From Aestuariibacter sp. A3R04 (lineage in GTDB: Bacteria > Pseudomonadota > Gammaproteobacteria > Enterobacterales > Alteromonadaceae): a stretch of DNA of 64,000 nucleotides. Numbering within the stretch: position 1 is the stretch's first letter; every line of letters begins with the position of its first letter. Position numbers and translations under genes: made by a program. The notes beneath the pieces were generated by a model. It was not told the origin of the DNA. It worked only from the letters and a program-made list of their open reading frames with translations, and did not search any database. The DNA is taken from assembly GCF_018860805.1 (NCBI RefSeq), contig NZ_JAHKQR010000002.1, positions 310,001 to 374,000 of the forward strand. The letters run 5' to 3'. This document shows positions 8,519 through 16,521 of this stretch, piece by piece.

Positions 8519-10067
8519 TATTGTTTTCCTCAAGATAAGCTTTTGCGTGGAATTGAAGTTTCTTTAACGCGGGATCGTCCGTACGGGCCAATTCAGACAT
8601 TAGCAGTTTCACCATTTCTGCCCGCGATTCTCTATAATCCCCGTTGTTGATCTGATTTATGACTTCGCCCGGGTCTTTTTTGAGATCATACAATTCATCA
8701 ATATCTTCACCCGGGTTCCAAACAAATTTAAACCCTGGTGTGCGAATGGCGCGTATACCAAACCAGGCCCCGTTGTACCATTCATAGGCATACAATGCAG
8801 TATCCGGTTTGCCCGCTTCAGCTGCATCGCCCTTTTCCATCAAGGGGATAAGCGAGTGACCGTCAAAGTCATCCTCTGTTTCAAGTTGCATGATGTCCGT
8901 TAGCGTTGGCGTCACATCTATTAATGATACTTGTCGGTTAACGATACGAGGAGCCAAATCCGGATCGCGGATCAGCAGCGGCATACGCATTAACTCATCG
9001 TAGGCATAAGGCCCTTTGTCATACAGCGTGTGCTCACCCAGCATGGAACCTTGGTCGCCGAGCAATACAATGTGAAGATCGTCGTATACCCCAGCAGCTT
9101 TTGCTTCATCCAGCAACTCCCCAATAATGCGATCAACCATCGCGATGGCACCGTAATAATGTGCCCGCGCCTTGCGCCAGTCCATGTCAGACATATGGCC
9201 AACGTCATGCCAGGGCCACCAAATGCCATCCTGTGCCATTGGTTTGTTTATGCGCTTTGCCAAGTGATTACTTGGCAACGTGAGCGCTTTAGGGTCGTAC
9301 ATGCTGGCATAGGGTTCCGGGACGCGATACGCCGGATGGGGTTGATTGAAGCTCACAATACCAAAAAACGGACGTTCGTCTCTGGCCATCTGCGCAATCA
9401 TTTGCTTACCAGCCACCACTTTTTTATATGCCTCAGTATCTTCATAAGTGCCTGGCATCGTCATGTAATACTCATGCTTTTCACTATTAGCGTCGAGTTC
9501 GCCTTCGTAATAGCCATCTACTTTAATCACTTTACTGCGTGGCACGTAAACGCGGGAGAAACGCTCTCTCGCTTCATGACCGTGTGCAAGGTCAATTTCC
9601 GCACCGCGCAACTCAGTGCCTCTCGCGCCTAGATGCCATTTCCCCACGTGCCCGACCAAATAACCAGCCTGCGACGCTTTTCGAATAAGTCCGCCTTCAC
9701 TGAGGTCAAGTTCTGCCAAACGCGTATGATAAAGCTCTACGTTGTCGTCGAGCCCGGTTTTATGACCCCATTTGCCGGTATAAAATGCCGCTCTGGAAGG
9801 TGAGCACAGTCCGGTAGTCGACATAGCGTTATCAAACCGGATCGATTGCGCCGCCAGAGCATCAATATTAGGTGTGTTAACAGGCCCACCGCGATAAGAA
9901 AAGGTATCGAAGCGCATGTCGTCAAACATGAGTACAAGGACATTAGCAGGCTTCTTGTGGTGTGTGCTGGCGTCCTCTGAGGCGAACCCCGGGTTACTCG
10001 TGCTAATCATTAGCAATGTACCGAGTGCGGCAAAAACGCTTCGGGGGAATGGGTTGAAAAACGGCAT
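8499..10067 (-). CDS. Secreted type I (FGly) sulfatase
   Basis: A second S1-type sulfatase, 522 residues, distinct from its neighbour. Signal peptide residues 1-29 end in GFAS. Metal ligands Asp49 and Asp50 (LMFDDMRFD), formylglycine Cys88 in CSPSRAAFYTG with Arg92, GKWHLG, and the late LLGDQGSMLGEH motif support a functional active site. AAGG lies about 8 bases before the ATG. It is the first gene of a two-sulfatase unit controlled by the promoter/operator at 10246-10274. The two enzymes share only family motifs, which suggests that different sulfate positions or linkages are removed in turn. A choline-sulfatase or phosphonate-hydrolase annotation may appear in databases because the fold is shared, but the signal peptide and context favour glycan desulfation. 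Confidence 0.92.
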   Translation of the reverse strand: MPFFNPFPRSVFAALGTLLMISTSNPGFASEDASTHHKKPANVLVLMFDDMRFDTFSYRGGPVNTPNIDALAAQSIRFDNAMSTTGLCSPSRAAFYTGKWGHKTGLDDNVELYHTRLAELDLSEGGLIRKASQAGYLVGHVGKWHLGARGTELRGAEIDLAHGHEARERFSRVYVPRSKVIKVDGYYEGELDANSEKHEYYMTMPGTYEDTEAYKKVVAGKQMIAQMARDERPFFGIVSFNQPHPAYRVPEPYASMYDPKALTLPSNHLAKRINKPMAQDGIWWPWHDVGHMSDMDWRKARAHYYGAIAMVDRIIGELLDEAKAAGVYDDLHIVLLGDQGSMLGEHTLYDKGPYAYDELMRMPLLIRDPDLAPRIVNRQVSLIDVTPTLTDIMQLETEDDFDGHSLIPLMEKGDAAEAGKPDTALYAYEWYNGAWFGIRAIRTPGFKFVWNPGEDIDELYDLKKDPGEVINQINNGDYRESRAEMVKLLMSELARTDDPALKKLQFHAKAYLEENNNEKSRH

Positions 10068-10245
10068 TTTTACACCTTTATTTCTGACATTGTTGGAAAA
10101 AATCTATCTAATCTGTTCAACAGGGCATCGTGTCAAAGCATTTCTGTATTTGCTCAAGAGACAAGCCCACAGTTTTGATCAAACATTTCACTATGCTGAC
10201 GTATTGTTTGTGGCATCAGCTTACCGACATTTTATTTATAACATG

Positions 10246-10274
10246 TATTTAAACATACTATGTTTAAATGTAAA
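10246..10274 (-). promoter_or_regulatory. Promoter with perfect palindromic operator for the sulfatase unit
   Basis: TTTAAACATA (10248-10257) and TATGTTTAAA (10259-10268) form a perfect 21-bp palindrome around one base, with the AAACAT-N3-ATGTTT core. On the minus strand -35 TTTACA (10274-10269), a 17-bp spacer and -10 TAAATA (10251-10246) place the palindrome over the spacer and -10. A second candidate promoter with a perfect TTGACA -35 lies nearer the gene (10136-10131) with a poor -10. The rest of the 383-bp gap 10068-10450 shows no gene. Confidence 0.65.
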
Positions 10275-10450
10275 GTAGTGATAACAATTGTTAATTCAGA
10301 ATTTACATAAAAGTGCGCAGAATATAGCGTCAAAGGCGGGTTGGCCTGAACTTGTAGGTAGTGATGCAAACGTTGGGAAGGTGAGGAAACAATGCGCCGC
10401 TGGCAATCATACCGGCAGCGCGCGGGCAGAAGACTTACAAAGTGAGAAAG

Positions 10451-11200
10451 TTACTCATCTCTGAAGTCGTTACCAAATGCGGCTTTCAACCGACGAATAG
10501 CATCTTTTAGTAACTTTTCGGTAAGCGCTTCGGCACCTTCGCCGTCACCTCTGGCTATCATTTCGTAAACATCCCGGTGAAACTTAACCGAATCGCTATT
10601 GTGTCGCGGATCCTGATTTGTAATCCGTACACTAACCAGCAGCGCCGAGTAAATCATACCTTCCATTGATGAGAGAAACTCATTGTGGGCCGCACGCAAC
10701 ACCGCTTGATGAAACAAGGCATCGGCGACAATGAATTTCTCCAGCGAGCCGGATTCTTCTTCCATTCTAATCACAGCTTCTTCAATGGACTTCAGTGCTT
10801 CTGCGTCTGCTCTTTCTGCTGCCCACCTTGCCGCTTTCGGTTCAAAAGCCAACCTCACATCCATGAGCTGACTGATAAAGTTTCTATTAGGTGGTGCAGT
10901 AATGTGCCAAGCCAGCACATCATCATCGAGAAGAATCCACTCACTGCGCGGCCGCACTTTGGTGCCAATCCCGCGACGCACATCCAGTAACCCCTTCCCG
11001 ACGAGAATTTTAACCGCATCGCGAATAACCACACGGCTTACCTGATAGCGTTCAGCCAGTGCGTTTTCTTCTTCAAGCAGCGTGCCTGGCTCAAAGGAAC
11101 CTGCAACAATTCGCCGCCCCAGTTCTCTGGCAACTTGCACAGAGAGACTTGGCGTCATCTTTTTGGCCCGCTTCAAATCGTAATATACTAATTCATTCAT
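10451..11200 (-). CDS. GntR-family transcriptional regulator, FadR subfamily
   Basis: A 249-residue regulator. An N-terminal winged helix (about 15-80) has LEEENALAERYQVSRVVIRD and VKILVGKGLLDVRRGIGT, typical of GntR proteins. A C-terminal all-helical FCD ligand-binding domain (about 100-235) contains DALFHQAVLRAAHNEFL and KFHRDVYEMIARGD, with Asp/His residues that often bind metal next to the effector. FadR-type regulators often sense sugar acids or keto-acid intermediates and release DNA on binding. It lies between the sulfatase and aldolase-kinase-transporter units and is the obvious candidate to bind the repeated palindromes. A degenerate copy upstream suggests autoregulation. No good ribosome-binding site precedes the ATG. 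Confidence 0.9.
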   Translation of the reverse strand: MNELVYYDLKRAKKMTPSLSVQVARELGRRIVAGSFEPGTLLEEENALAERYQVSRVVIRDAVKILVGKGLLDVRRGIGTKVRPRSEWILLDDDVLAWHITAPPNRNFISQLMDVRLAFEPKAARWAAERADAEALKSIEEAVIRMEEESGSLEKFIVADALFHQAVLRAAHNEFLSSMEGMIYSALLVSVRITNQDPRHNSDSVKFHRDVYEMIARGDGEGAEALTEKLLKDAIRRLKAAFGNDFRDE

Positions 11201-11221
11201 TTGAAATGTATCCGATTACAT

Positions 11222-11237
11222 TAAACATATGATTAAG
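11222..11237. promoter_or_regulatory. Degenerate copy of the locus operator upstream of the GntR gene
   Basis: TTAAACAT followed by ATG and ATTAAG keeps one half-site (AAACAT, 11223-11228) with the same 3-base spacer; the other half is degraded. It lies about 22 bp before the regulator start, where weak autoregulation would be expected. The rest of 11201-11436 holds no gene or clear terminator. Confidence 0.4.
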
Positions 11238-11436
11238 TAAATCATAACACTTGACTGGGGCTTAATCTAATTTTCTTAATCATAAAAAGTGCGATTGAGG
11301 AAACAGCATAACACGATTCAAAGCTGGCACTGAAACGCCGTCAAACAGCCCTGGTTCCGGGTAAGAGGAAACCCAAGGTGTGGTCATAATTGACGAATTT
11401 CACTTGTCGGCGTATTCGCTAATCCTCAACCGCCCT

Positions 11437-12102
11437 TTACTCCTGCAGTTGATCAACACATTGACGATACTCACGAACGAAAGCCTCAGCAATTACGCGA
11501 ATTTGTGCCAGTGTCATATCCGGTTTGTACAGTGCAGATCCAAGGCCAAACCCTGCTGCTCCAACTTTAATATAAGGAGCCATAGAAGCCGTTTTAGCGT
11601 CGATGCCCCCTACCGGAAACAACTTAATGTGTGGAGGAATCACACTGCGGATAGCTTTTATACCTTCGCAACCCACCATAGAAACAGGAAAGAGCTTCAA
11701 TGACGTAGCCCCCGCGTGAATGGCATTAAATGCTTCGGTGGGAGTAACCACACCTGGATAGGTTTCACAATTTGCATCCACAGCCATCTTGATAACTTCG
11801 GTATTGCAATTTGGCGTGACCACCAGATTCGCGCCGGTTGCCAGCACCTCTTCAGCTAATTCCCTTCGCGTCACCGTCCCGGCTCCCAAAGACAGCGTTT
11901 TAGTACCAAAATGCGACACCAGCGAGCGAATACTCTCCAAGGCCTTTGGACTGTTCAGCGGCACTTCAATTTTGCCAAACCCAGCGGCCACCAGCACTTC
12001 AGCAACACCAATGATAGTGTCAGGTGTGACCCCACGTAATATAGCGATAAGCGGCACCACATCATCTGCGAGATTGTCCTTTGAATCCGTGTTATTAATC
12101 AA
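11437..12102 (-). CDS. dgoA: 2-dehydro-3-deoxy-6-phosphogalactonate aldolase
   Basis: A 221-residue KDPG/KDPGal class I aldolase, which cleaves 2-keto-3-deoxy-6-phosphogalactonate to pyruvate and glyceraldehyde 3-phosphate. Visible residues are Arg23 (ILRG), Glu46 in KIEVPLNSP and the Schiff-base Lys136 in TSLKLFP. The IEVPLNSP wording matches DgoA rather than the Eda form, which I recall as having TLRTP there, so the galacto substrate is favoured. It starts at TTG (12102), well supported by AAGGAG 7 bases upstream; no in-frame ATG is nearby. The start overlaps the dgoK stop by 8 bp, giving coupling to the kinase that makes its substrate. Confidence 0.93.
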   Translation of the reverse strand: MINNTDSKDNLADDVVPLIAILRGVTPDTIIGVAEVLVAAGFGKIEVPLNSPKALESIRSLVSHFGTKTLSLGAGTVTRRELAEEVLATGANLVVTPNCNTEVIKMAVDANCETYPGVVTPTEAFNAIHAGATSLKLFPVSMVGCEGIKAIRSVIPPHIKLFPVGGIDAKTASMAPYIKVGAAGFGLGSALYKPDMTLAQIRVIAEAFVREYRQCVDQLQE

Positions 12103-12997
12103 AACTGAGCTCCTTTAATATTGATGATATTCCGTCGATAAAACAGCGGTTGCCCGACAAATGCGATGCGTCGATACTTATATGGCGCGCTGCCAACAAA
12201 TAACGCTGACACAGCATATCGCCACCAACCAGGGTGATAGCACTGCCGGACACACAACGCAGCTCAGCACCAATGATGACGCCGGAGAGATAATCGGCCG
12301 TTTCAGCGGCCGTCAACGTACGAAATAGCAGCAAGGGTCTAACGGAAAAGAGATCGTTTAACAGCATCCCGTTTTGCGCGCGTTCGACCCCCTTTAAAAA
12401 CGCGTCTTCACTAAACTCACCAGTGGTAACACCGTCAGGGATAAGCGAAGAACCTTTACTCAGCAACGCAAACAGCTCACCAGTGAAAAACGTGCTGAAT
12501 GAAGTAATAACATTCCCCATCATCACTACGTGCTTGCTGTGTGTACCGGGCAGCACAATATGTTGTTCGCGGTTCTCAATGTGTGCGAGCGCCCCCATAA
12601 CCTGAATTTCTTCCCCACGCATAACGTCATAACTACCCGGCTTCGTCTCACAACTTACACCGGGTAATATCACGCCATTGGCGCCCCACGGCAGCGAAAA
12701 CCGAAACGCGCCTTGTAGTAGTGCTGTTGCAGAAGCCGGCGCACTCACATAAGGCACTTGATGCCATCCGTTAGCGGACCCGACCATGCCGGCCATAACA
12801 ACGGGAATAGCTGCATAGCGAGGGGTCATTTTCGCTAGTTGCGGCTCAAGCGCTTGCGCAAATTGTTTGTCTTTAACCTGCAACAGGCCAATAGGGGCTT
12901 CAATGGAATCTATCAGTTCACAAGCTGCATTCAGCCCGAAAAGCCGAAAGTTGCTCGTTCCCCAATCCACCACAAAATAAGCAATGCAATTACTCAA
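12095..12997 (-). CDS. dgoK: 2-dehydro-3-deoxygalactonokinase
   Basis: A 300-residue DgoK-family sugar kinase, phosphorylating 2-keto-3-deoxygalactonate with ATP. The N-terminal nucleotide-binding motif is VVDWGTSNFRLFG (about 8-20). Family landmarks include GMVGSANGWHQVPYV, MRGEEIQVMGAL, LPGTHSKHV and TFFTGELFALL. The start is TTG at 12997, with AGGAG about 7 bases upstream, overlapping the transporter stop as TTGA. Three tightly overlapped genes thus run transporter-kinase-aldolase. Together with the upstream-acting dehydrogenase and enolase-superfamily enzyme this closes a galactonate-type Entner-Doudoroff branch. Family assignment is firm; the physiological source of the substrate is inferred. 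Confidence 0.93.
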   Translation of the reverse strand: MSNCIAYFVVDWGTSNFRLFGLNAACELIDSIEAPIGLLQVKDKQFAQALEPQLAKMTPRYAAIPVVMAGMVGSANGWHQVPYVSAPASATALLQGAFRFSLPWGANGVILPGVSCETKPGSYDVMRGEEIQVMGALAHIENREQHIVLPGTHSKHVVMMGNVITSFSTFFTGELFALLSKGSSLIPDGVTTGEFSEDAFLKGVERAQNGMLLNDLFSVRPLLLFRTLTAAETADYLSGVIIGAELRCVSGSAITLVGGDMLCQRYLLAARHISIDASHLSGNRCFIDGISSILKELSFD

Positions 12998-14592
12998 GAT
13001 TTATCTCCTGCTGGTAAAGATGTTGGCCCGACGAGTTCGAGCTCAAGTTCTTCAATGGTTTTACCTTTTGTTTCCGGCAAAAAGGCAAACATGACGACTA
13101 ATCCTACCGCACCAATAGCGGCATAGAGTAGAAATATGTTTGCCACCCCCATGTTGTCGAGCTGCCAAGGGAAAAATTGCTGAATAGACCAGGATGAGAT
13201 TGTTTGCACCAGTGCAGCAAAAGGCAATGCCACACTGCGCACGTTATTGGGAAAAATTTCAGAAAAAATTACCCACATAATGGGACCAATAGACAAATTG
13301 AACGCTGCTAAGAAAGCGAAAATCCCAAACAGTACAAGGGGCGCGTTCACACCAATGATAGTTTTTTCAATGATTACGCCACTTACCATGGGCAAGGTAT
13401 TTTTATCGAACAGGGCTATAAGCTCTCTTTTCAATGCAACATCAGAGCTAAAGGTTTTATCTGTTAGGCTTTCCAGTGCTTTCACGGGCAAGTTGTTCGC
13501 TTCAAAATGGGTGATTAGCGCAGTCATCGCCTGGTCGTTAAATACATAGGTGGCTTGCTTGAATCCCCACGACGTGGAACCGTGAGCCACAACAACCAAC
13601 ACCAGACCAGCAACAGTCAATGTTCGTCTCCCCAACTTTTCCACGAAACCGATAGCAATTAGTGTGGCAACCAATCCCACCGCGCCCGTCGTAATGGTCT
13701 GCATAAAGGTGTCTTCAACACTCATTCCCACCTGCTCAAATACCATTGGCGCAAAAAACAGTACTGCATTCATTCCGGTAGCCCCTTGTACAACGGCATA
13801 AGCTACCGCCAGCATGACAACAAATCGCAGATCCCGACTAAACAAACGGCGAAGTTGACTGGCTGTGTTAAGCGGTGCTTCCTGCGTGATTGATGCGTTA
13901 ACCTGTTCAATTAACCCGGGGACTCGCTCGGGCTCGGCAATGCGGGCAAAAATTGCGCTCGCTTTCTCCTGTCGACCTTTTTTAATAAGCCAACGAGGTG
14001 ATTCGGGAATACAACACAGCAGGGCAATCCAGACCACATTGGCAATGAGTTCCGCCCCCAGCATAATTCGCCAGATATTGTTGGCATCCAACCACGGCTG
14101 GGTGGCCATGGCTTTTACAAGGAAGTAATTGATAACAAAAGCCGCCAACAAACCCAGACCAATCATGAATTGATTGATGGACACAAACTTTCCGCGCTTG
14201 TCTGCAGGTGAGATTTCACCGATATACATGGCAGAAACCGTAATGGAAGCGAACGCAACGCCGCCAATAAATCGCCCCACCAGTAACATTTCGTAACTCA
14301 CTGCCAATGCTGATAACAAAGATGAGAGCGAATATGTAATGCCTATGGCCAACAGAACTTTGGCTCTGCCAAATCTCTCGCACAAGGTACCGGTAAAAAA
14401 CAGCGCAACGATAACTCCCAGCAACGCACAGCCTACCAACGTACCCTGCTGAATAGCATCCAGTGCAAACTCGGCGCTTACGAATCGCAGTGCACCAGAA
14501 ATATTGGCTGCATCAAGCCCAAACACAAAACCACCGAACGCGGCCACCAATGCAAAAAACGCCACATTCATATCGGGGGAACGAAATCTCAC
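12994..14592 (-). CDS. MFS sugar porter (sugar:cation symporter family)
   Basis: A 532-residue inner-membrane transporter with the sugar-porter signatures GRFIGGVAFAS, PESPRWLIKKGR after the first six helices, and PETKGKTIEELE at the C-terminus. Twelve hydrophobic segments are recognisable. An unusually long soluble insert (about residues 340-415) lies between two late helices; such loops occur in marine sugar porters but are not typical of XylE. Start GTG (14592) is favoured by AAGGTGA 4 bases upstream; the ATG seven codons later has no ribosome-binding site. It is the first gene of the transporter-dgoK-dgoA unit, behind a perfect copy of the locus operator. It probably imports the monosaccharide or sugar acid degraded here. 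Confidence 0.9.
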   Translation of the reverse strand: MRFRSPDMNVAFFALVAAFGGFVFGLDAANISGALRFVSAEFALDAIQQGTLVGCALLGVIVALFFTGTLCERFGRAKVLLAIGITYSLSSLLSALAVSYEMLLVGRFIGGVAFASITVSAMYIGEISPADKRGKFVSINQFMIGLGLLAAFVINYFLVKAMATQPWLDANNIWRIMLGAELIANVVWIALLCCIPESPRWLIKKGRQEKASAIFARIAEPERVPGLIEQVNASITQEAPLNTASQLRRLFSRDLRFVVMLAVAYAVVQGATGMNAVLFFAPMVFEQVGMSVEDTFMQTITTGAVGLVATLIAIGFVEKLGRRTLTVAGLVLVVVAHGSTSWGFKQATYVFNDQAMTALITHFEANNLPVKALESLTDKTFSSDVALKRELIALFDKNTLPMVSGVIIEKTIIGVNAPLVLFGIFAFLAAFNLSIGPIMWVIFSEIFPNNVRSVALPFAALVQTISSWSIQQFFPWQLDNMGVANIFLLYAAIGAVGLVVMFAFLPETKGKTIEELELELVGPTSLPAGDKS

Positions 14593-14627
14593 GTCATCAC
14601 CTTTCCATTAAAGCAAACATATTACAA

Positions 14628-14650
14628 CAATAAACATATTATGTTTATTG
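14628..14650 (-). promoter_or_regulatory. Perfect palindromic operator of the transporter-dgoK-dgoA unit
   Basis: CAATAAACAT (14628-14637) and ATGTTTATTG (14641-14650) form a perfect palindrome around ATT, again with AAACAT-N3-ATGTTT. It lies 36 bp before the transporter start. A promoter is less clear here than at the other two sites: TAATAT is a possible -10 overlapping the left end of the site. An extra half-site AAACAT lies at 14615-14620. Confidence 0.65.
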
Positions 14651-14770
14651 CAATACAAACACAATGTTTAGATTACGTTAATTTCATTAACACAATAAAA
14701 GAGACAGTAGAAACACGGAAATTGTTATGTGAGGCCACACAAATGTAGCTCGAAGGGTGAAAAAGTCACA

Positions 14771-15346
14771 CTAATCGAGAAACTGAAATATCCTTGGCAG
14801 GTGGGCATCAAAATTGACAAAGCTGTGATTTCCCCCCTCTTCAATAGTGACATCGCCACCGCTGTATTTTCCTTCCGCTTGCCGATAATCGAGAGTTTCA
14901 TCCCCCGTTTGCAACAGCACTTTATATTGTTTTGGCGACTTAATAGCAGGCGTATCCATGGCGCGTAGCACTTCCATATCTTCAGGCACAATAGAAAACA
15001 ACTCTTGCGTGTACGGATTGATGTGTTCGCCGATATAATTCACCAACAACTCATAGGGCTTTACCGCTGGGTTTATTAACACGGCTTTGCCACCAAATCG
15101 CTCCACCAACCATGTAGAAAGAAACCCGCCCATCGAGCTGCCAATGGCTCTTATACCTTGCTCTGTCAACGCAGGGTTTTCTGCAAGGTATGCCTCTAGC
15201 TGCGGACCTACTTGTGCCGGAAAATTCGACAACTGTGGAATGTGTAACTGGATTTCCGGGCGGTGTCCAACACACCAGGCTTTTGTTTGCTGTGCTTTCA
15301 CAGACTGAGGTGAACTTAAAAAACCGTGCAGGTACAACACATGCAT
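14771..15346 (-). CDS. yqiA: YqiA-type esterase/acyl-CoA thioesterase-like hydrolase
   Basis: A 191-residue alpha/beta hydrolase of the YqiA family. It begins MHVLYLHGFLSSPQS, which gives the oxyanion region, has the nucleophile elbow GSSMGG with Ser71, and a late EEGGNHSF with the likely catalytic His. It is the last gene of nudF-yqiB-cpdA-yqiA, directly abutting cpdA, the same order as in Escherichia coli, where parE follows; parE is not here. Cytoplasmic; esterase activity is known for the family but the natural substrate is not firmly established. From here onward the sugar locus has ended and core genome begins. Confidence 0.88.
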   Translation of the reverse strand: MHVLYLHGFLSSPQSVKAQQTKAWCVGHRPEIQLHIPQLSNFPAQVGPQLEAYLAENPALTEQGIRAIGSSMGGFLSTWLVERFGGKAVLINPAVKPYELLVNYIGEHINPYTQELFSIVPEDMEVLRAMDTPAIKSPKQYKVLLQTGDETLDYRQAEGKYSGGDVTIEEGGNHSFVNFDAHLPRIFQFLD

Positions 15347-16084
15347 TCAGGGTACTCTCCTTGTGTTTGACGACCATTCGCCGTTCTGTGATAAATAAAT
15401 TTCCCGATAACCAGGAGGCTGCGGATCTACGGCGAAATCCGGACTTAACTGCCACTGCCAACACGTTGACGGCGCACTTAGCACCATTGTGTGGCAAGCG
15501 CTAAAAATGCGTTCCGCATGAATATGACCATGTAATATCAGCTGTATTTTTGGATTTTCTTCGAGCCAGTCATATAATTTTTCAACGTTGATTAGTGCGT
15601 GCTTGTCCATCCAACTTTGGGTTGCTACCAAATGATGGTGCAACACCAGTATATGATGCGTTTGTCTTGGTGCGCAGCGAATACTGCTCTGTATGGCGTC
15701 CAACTCAGCGACGCGGATCTGTCCTTTCGCCCCCTCGAAACGGGTATCCAAACCATGGATAAACCAAGGCTGCAGCGACCAAGGCGTGGTCGCTCGAAGT
15801 TCGATATCGCGCAAACATGATGAAAAGTGACTGTTGTTATCGTGGTTTCCAGCAATCGCTCGCCAGGGTACCCCGGGCAAGAACTCCGCCATAGCTTGAA
15901 CGAAGTGATGATAACTGGCCTGAGAGTCATCACCACTGATGTCTCCGGTGACTAATACGGCGTCAGCGTTTTGCTTTGCAACATGTTTAAGTACCCTAAC
16001 CAAAGAACGGTAGGGGTTAACCTGATATAAACTCGCCTGTTTATCTGCCAGCAAATGACAATCTGACAGTTGTACCAAGTGCAT
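15347..16084 (-). CDS. cpdA: 3',5'-cyclic-AMP phosphodiesterase
   Basis: A 245-residue calcineurin-like metallophosphoesterase. The metal-binding motifs appear in order: Asp8 and His10 in LSDCHL, GD in LVTGDISGDD, GNHDN, HHHL and GHIHAER near the C-terminus. CpdA hydrolyses cAMP and so tunes CRP signalling. Its ATG overlaps the yqiB stop by one base (TAATG) and its stop abuts yqiA, so the four genes form a tight operon. Position in nudF-yqiB-cpdA-yqiA supports CpdA rather than another metallophosphoesterase. Confidence 0.92.
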   Translation of the reverse strand: MHLVQLSDCHLLADKQASLYQVNPYRSLVRVLKHVAKQNADAVLVTGDISGDDSQASYHHFVQAMAEFLPGVPWRAIAGNHDNNSHFSSCLRDIELRATTPWSLQPWFIHGLDTRFEGAKGQIRVAELDAIQSSIRCAPRQTHHILVLHHHLVATQSWMDKHALINVEKLYDWLEENPKIQLILHGHIHAERIFSACHTMVLSAPSTCWQWQLSPDFAVDPQPPGYREIYLSQNGEWSSNTRRVP

Positions 16085-16521
16085 TATACCGGTGCCGATA
16101 CAGTAGGTTTATTTTTGAGACAAAACTGCAACCACTCAGCAAGGAAGATATTTATCATCAACTTCTCATTGCGCTGGCGCATTTTGTTGTTGGGATAGTC
16201 ATAGGAAGGCTTAAACGCACCTGTATTCTGGCTGGTGATAACTTCGGCCATTCTGGCATCGTGATACAAGCGAACTGACATGGAAGGCTTCAAATACGCC
16301 GGCGCGCCAATGTTAACCTGTTCCACAGTGAGTGTGGTGGTATACCGGGCTGCTTCATCAATGGTAACGCAGTAAGTAAATTGCCCGGCAACAGAAAAGC
16401 GGTAAGTCAACGACCTGGTATCACAATCTGGCAGCATGCGCAGAAAACGGCTGTAGTTTAACTCACAGAGTGCTTGCATACTGGGCAGGTGTGGTACGTA
16501 TTTTCCTGTTGTTTGACTCAA
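16084..16521 (-). CDS. yqiB: YqiB family protein (DUF1249)
   Basis: A 145-residue cytoplasmic protein of the YqiB/DUF1249 family. It has YVPHLPSMQALCELNYSRFL at the N-terminus and a late NKMRQRNEKLMINIFLAEWL segment typical of the family. The function is not established. The start is TTG at 16521, overlapping the nudF stop as TTGA, with GGAG 7 bases upstream, so it is translationally coupled. It always travels with nudF and cpdA in gammaproteobacteria. Confidence 0.88.
   Translation of the reverse strand: MSQTTGKYVPHLPSMQALCELNYSRFLRMLPDCDTRSLTYRFSVAGQFTYCVTIDEAARYTTTLTVEQVNIGAPAYLKPSMSVRLYHDARMAEVITSQNTGAFKPSYDYPNNKMRQRNEKLMINIFLAEWLQFCLKNKPTVSAPV

Noticed and set aside
9030..9632. 200-codon open frame on the plus strand inside the sulfatase gene
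   Set aside because: Antisense to a sulfatase with complete catalytic motifs; no domain or ribosome-binding site.
12994..14592. Frameshift or fusion in the MFS porter because of its 75-residue internal loop
   Set aside because: The frame and helix pattern continue normally on both sides; long loops occur in marine sugar porters.
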